Shown here one piece after another: positions 62,151-64,000 of a DNA stretch of 64,000 nucleotides. The stretch comes from Emticicia fluvialis. GTDB taxonomy: Bacteria; Bacteroidota; Bacteroidia; Cytophagales; Spirosomataceae. The notes under the pieces were generated by a model, which worked only from the letters and a program-made list of their open reading frames with translations, was not told where the DNA came from and did no database searches. Made by a program: the position numbers and the translations under genes. The stretch's first letter is position 1. Each line of letters starts with the position of its first letter. The DNA is taken from positions 310,001 to 374,000 of the forward strand of contig NZ_JANUSD010000002.1 of the NCBI RefSeq assembly GCF_024793945.1, in the 5' to 3' direction.

Positions 62151-62411
62151 TTATTGTTTATAAGGTGATTCTTTCTTAATTTGAATGTAAACCTGGTCAT
62201 TCTCCAACTCTTTCTTACCAATGACCGGGATCATTTTTATGCCCTCTGCCCAGCAATTTTTAAAAAAGATTGTGAGCCCATTGCAACGCAATCATAAAAT
62301 TTCAGGTCTTGCCAGAAAATGGCTGGCTTTTAAGGCTTTTTGTGTGTCCTGAATATGGCCTGAAGAATGGTAATTGGCAGAATATTCTTTACTTTGTAGT
62401 TTAAAAATCAT
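62151..62411 (-). pseudogene. Possible broken ORF filling the gap before the prolyl oligopeptidase
   Basis: An ATG at 62411 opens a minus-strand frame of 39 residues up to an in-frame TGA (62294-62292); the same frame continues for 46 more residues to a TAA at 62151, with a coding-like composition on both sides. It exactly fills the gap to the 9-base distance of the divergent gene. The promoter of that gene would fall inside it, so it may be chance. No family recognised. Confidence 0.25.
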
Positions 62412-62419
62412 CTCTTACT

Positions 62420-64000
62420 ATGAATAAACCAAACCAGATACTAACCGCTATTTTTTTCATTTTTCCTTGTTTTGTAATGGCACAATTAAACTACCCGTTA
62501 ACTCATACAGTTGACCAAAAAGATAATTATCACGGCACAATTGTAGAAGACCCTTACCGATGGCTGGAAGACGACCGGTCTGCTGAAACTGCTGAATGGG
62601 TAAAACAACAAAATCAATTAGCGTTCTCGTACCTTGAGAAGATACCCTATCGGGAGGGAATCAAGAAAAGATTAGAGAAAATCTATAATTATGCCAAGTA
62701 TTCGGCACCCAGCCGTAAAGGCGAATGGTACTACTTTTATAAGAACGACGGGCTGCAGAATCAATCGGTTTTATACCGGCAAAAAGGATTAAACGGTGTG
62801 CCGGAAGTAGTGCTTGACCCCAACAGTTTATCAAAAGACGGCACAACCCGGCTGGCACAATTTACACTTTCTAAAGACGGCAGGTATGCAGCTTATGCTT
62901 TGTCTAAGGGTGGGTCAGACTGGCAGGATATCTTCATCATGGACGTTAGCAGCAAGCAGAATCTTGCCGATAGAGTAGAATGGGTAAAAGTGTCTGGCAT
63001 TGCCTGGCAGGGTAATGGTTTTTACTACAGCAGGTACCCGAAACCGGACGGCAGCGCACTGGCTGCTAAAAATGAGAATCATCAGGTGTTTTATCATAAA
63101 ATTGGCACAACCCAGGATGCCGATGAACTGGTATTTGAAGATAAGGCCAATCCGCAGCGTTTTCATACCGTAAGTACTACCGAAGATGAATTGTATGCAG
63201 TATTGTATGTAAGCGACAGAGGCAAAGGAAAAGACGGCAATGCGTTGTTTTATAAAGAATCCGGCTCAAAGTCGTTCAAACCGGTGGTGGCAGAGGTAAC
63301 CGATTTCTCGTATAGCGTAATTGAAAACGTGGGTAAAACATTGCTGATACAAACGAATAAAGACGCCAAAAACGAAAAAATAGAGAGTTTTGATACCGCT
63401 AATGGCATCTGGAAATCGGTAGTGGCAGAAAAAGCAGAACCGCTGCAGTCGGCAAGTGTTGCAGGTGGAAAGCTGTTTCTTACCTACATGAAAGACGTAA
63501 CCACCCGCGCTTATGTATGTGATGTAAAAGGTAAACTTGAAAACGAAATTAAATTGCCAGGGCTTGGAACTGCCTCCGGCTTTGGTGGCAATGCTGACGA
63601 CAAAGAAGTGTTTTATACTTTTACTTCTTTCAATTATCCGTCAACTATTTTCAGTTATAATCTGGGCACCAGGCAAAGCGCTGTGTTCCGGGCGCCTGAA
63701 GTTGATTTTAAAGCCACTGATTTTGAAACCAAACAGGTATTTTATACCAGTAAAGATGGTACCCAAGTGCCAATGTTTATTGTTTATAAGAAGGGAATTA
63801 AACTGAACGGACAAAACCCTACGTTGCTGTATGGATACGGAGGCTTTAACATTAGTCTGAACCCCGCTTTTAGTCCGTTGCTAATTCCGTTTCTGGAACA
63901 GGGAGGCGTATATGCACAGGCTAACTTACGCGGCGGCAGTGAATATGGCGAAAAATGGCATGAGCAGGGCATGAAACTGAAAAAACAAAATGTATTTGAT
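62420..64000 (+). CDS. Prolyl oligopeptidase family protein (C-terminus cut by window edge)
   Basis: 527 codons are visible from the ATG at 62420. A signal peptide (about 1-22, ending VMAQ) predicts export. The VEDPYRWLEDDRSAETAEWVKQQN motif at residues 42-65 is typical of the S9A N-terminal beta-propeller. The propeller and the start of the alpha/beta hydrolase domain (LLYGYGGFNISLNPAFSP, ANLRGGSEYGEKWHEQG) are present; the catalytic Ser is beyond the edge. It cleaves short peptides after proline. Confidence 0.93.
   Translation, partial: MNKPNQILTAIFFIFPCFVMAQLNYPLTHTVDQKDNYHGTIVEDPYRWLEDDRSAETAEWVKQQNQLAFSYLEKIPYREGIKKRLEKIYNYAKYSAPSRKGEWYYFYKNDGLQNQSVLYRQKGLNGVPEVVLDPNSLSKDGTTRLAQFTLSKDGRYAAYALSKGGSDWQDIFIMDVSSKQNLADRVEWVKVSGIAWQGNGFYYSRYPKPDGSALAAKNENHQVFYHKIGTTQDADELVFEDKANPQRFHTVSTTEDELYAVLYVSDRGKGKDGNALFYKESGSKSFKPVVAEVTDFSYSVIENVGKTLLIQTNKDAKNEKIESFDTANGIWKSVVAEKAEPLQSASVAGGKLFLTYMKDVTTRAYVCDVKGKLENEIKLPGLGTASGFGGNADDKEVFYTFTSFNYPSTIFSYNLGTRQSAVFRAPEVDFKATDFETKQVFYTSKDGTQVPMFIVYKKGIKLNGQNPTLLYGYGGFNISLNPAFSPLLIPFLEQGGVYAQANLRGGSEYGEKWHEQGMKLKKQNVFD

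Noticed and set aside
1..64000. CRISPR array, prophage, transposon or restriction-defence island
   Set aside because: No repeat-spacer array, integrase, transposase, terminal inverted repeat or nuclease-methylase pair was seen in either strand.

Overview
The window is a stretch of a Bacteroidota chromosome, most likely a Cytophagales- or Chitinophagales-like lineage. The grounds are the gliding-motility lipoprotein GldD, a long lamin-tail protein with a gliding/T9SS-type C-terminus, a hybrid two-component sensor with regulator-propeller repeats, the nusB-ytxH-DUF1573-yajC-ybbR gene order, a long N-terminally extended NusB, and repeated TAnnTTTG promoter -7 elements in place of TATAAT. Gene density is high, no mobile element, CRISPR array or rRNA was seen, and one tRNA (anticodon CAU) is present. 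Species-level identity cannot be given from the sequence alone.

Layout. 1-1312: 3' part of a secreted S41 peptidase gene on the minus strand, cut by the window edge. 1621-5128: nusB, ytxH-like, a DUF1573 lipoprotein, yajC, ybbR, and a DciA-like DUF721 gene. 5206-12001: Kir-type K+ channel, LD-carboxypeptidase, DUF1304 membrane protein, nucleotidyltransferase-like protein overlapping a fadJ-type beta-oxidation gene, recJ. 12041-14995: DinB-like protein and Crp/Fnr regulator (minus), lptB and a Bax inhibitor-1 family protein (plus). 15060-18635: a minus-strand cluster of DUF1361 membrane protein, undecaprenol/diacylglycerol kinase, small membrane protein, winged-helix regulator and DUF4173 membrane protein; a near-identical palindrome precedes its first and last genes. 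18897-26118: uvrC, class A beta-lactamase-like hydrolase, small membrane peptide, lamin-tail protein, histone H1-like Lys/Ala/Pro protein, MgtC, two small envelope proteins. 26119-30249: the 1376-residue hybrid sensor kinase.

30536-41063 is a patchwork of small accessory genes: GNAT, two membrane proteins plus an AraC regulator, methyltransferase, universal stress protein, tRNA, SRPBCC protein, two GlxA-type regulators that flank a DUF1801 and a pentapeptide-repeat gene, CYTH, and a CLC transporter. 41215-45027 holds a carboxymuconolactone decarboxylase-like protein, a Crp regulator and a two-subunit molybdenum hydroxylase (IorB/IorA type). 45355-51601: threonine aldolase, YcxB-like protein, PyrR-like phosphoribosyltransferase with gldD, then a minus-strand Rieske / four-helix His-rich membrane protein / YceI group and a TPR protein. 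51718-64000: collagen-like lipoprotein, MazG-like pyrophosphohydrolase, pepT, yggS, ygiD, DUF423, MFS transporter, coiled-coil membrane protein, S41 lipoprotein peptidase, bestrophin, SixA-type phosphatase, a small membrane peptide and a prolyl oligopeptidase cut by the right edge.

Most of the window is ordinary housekeeping and envelope biology. The best leads for something undescribed are regulatory: the CTTTG-N5-CAAAG palindrome shared by the winged-helix regulator cluster, and the twin TTGTATATACAA palindromes 21 bp apart between ygiD and the DUF423 gene. The possible Rieske/cytochrome-b561-like/YceI electron-transfer group is a third lead. No defence island or other clearly new multi-gene system was found.
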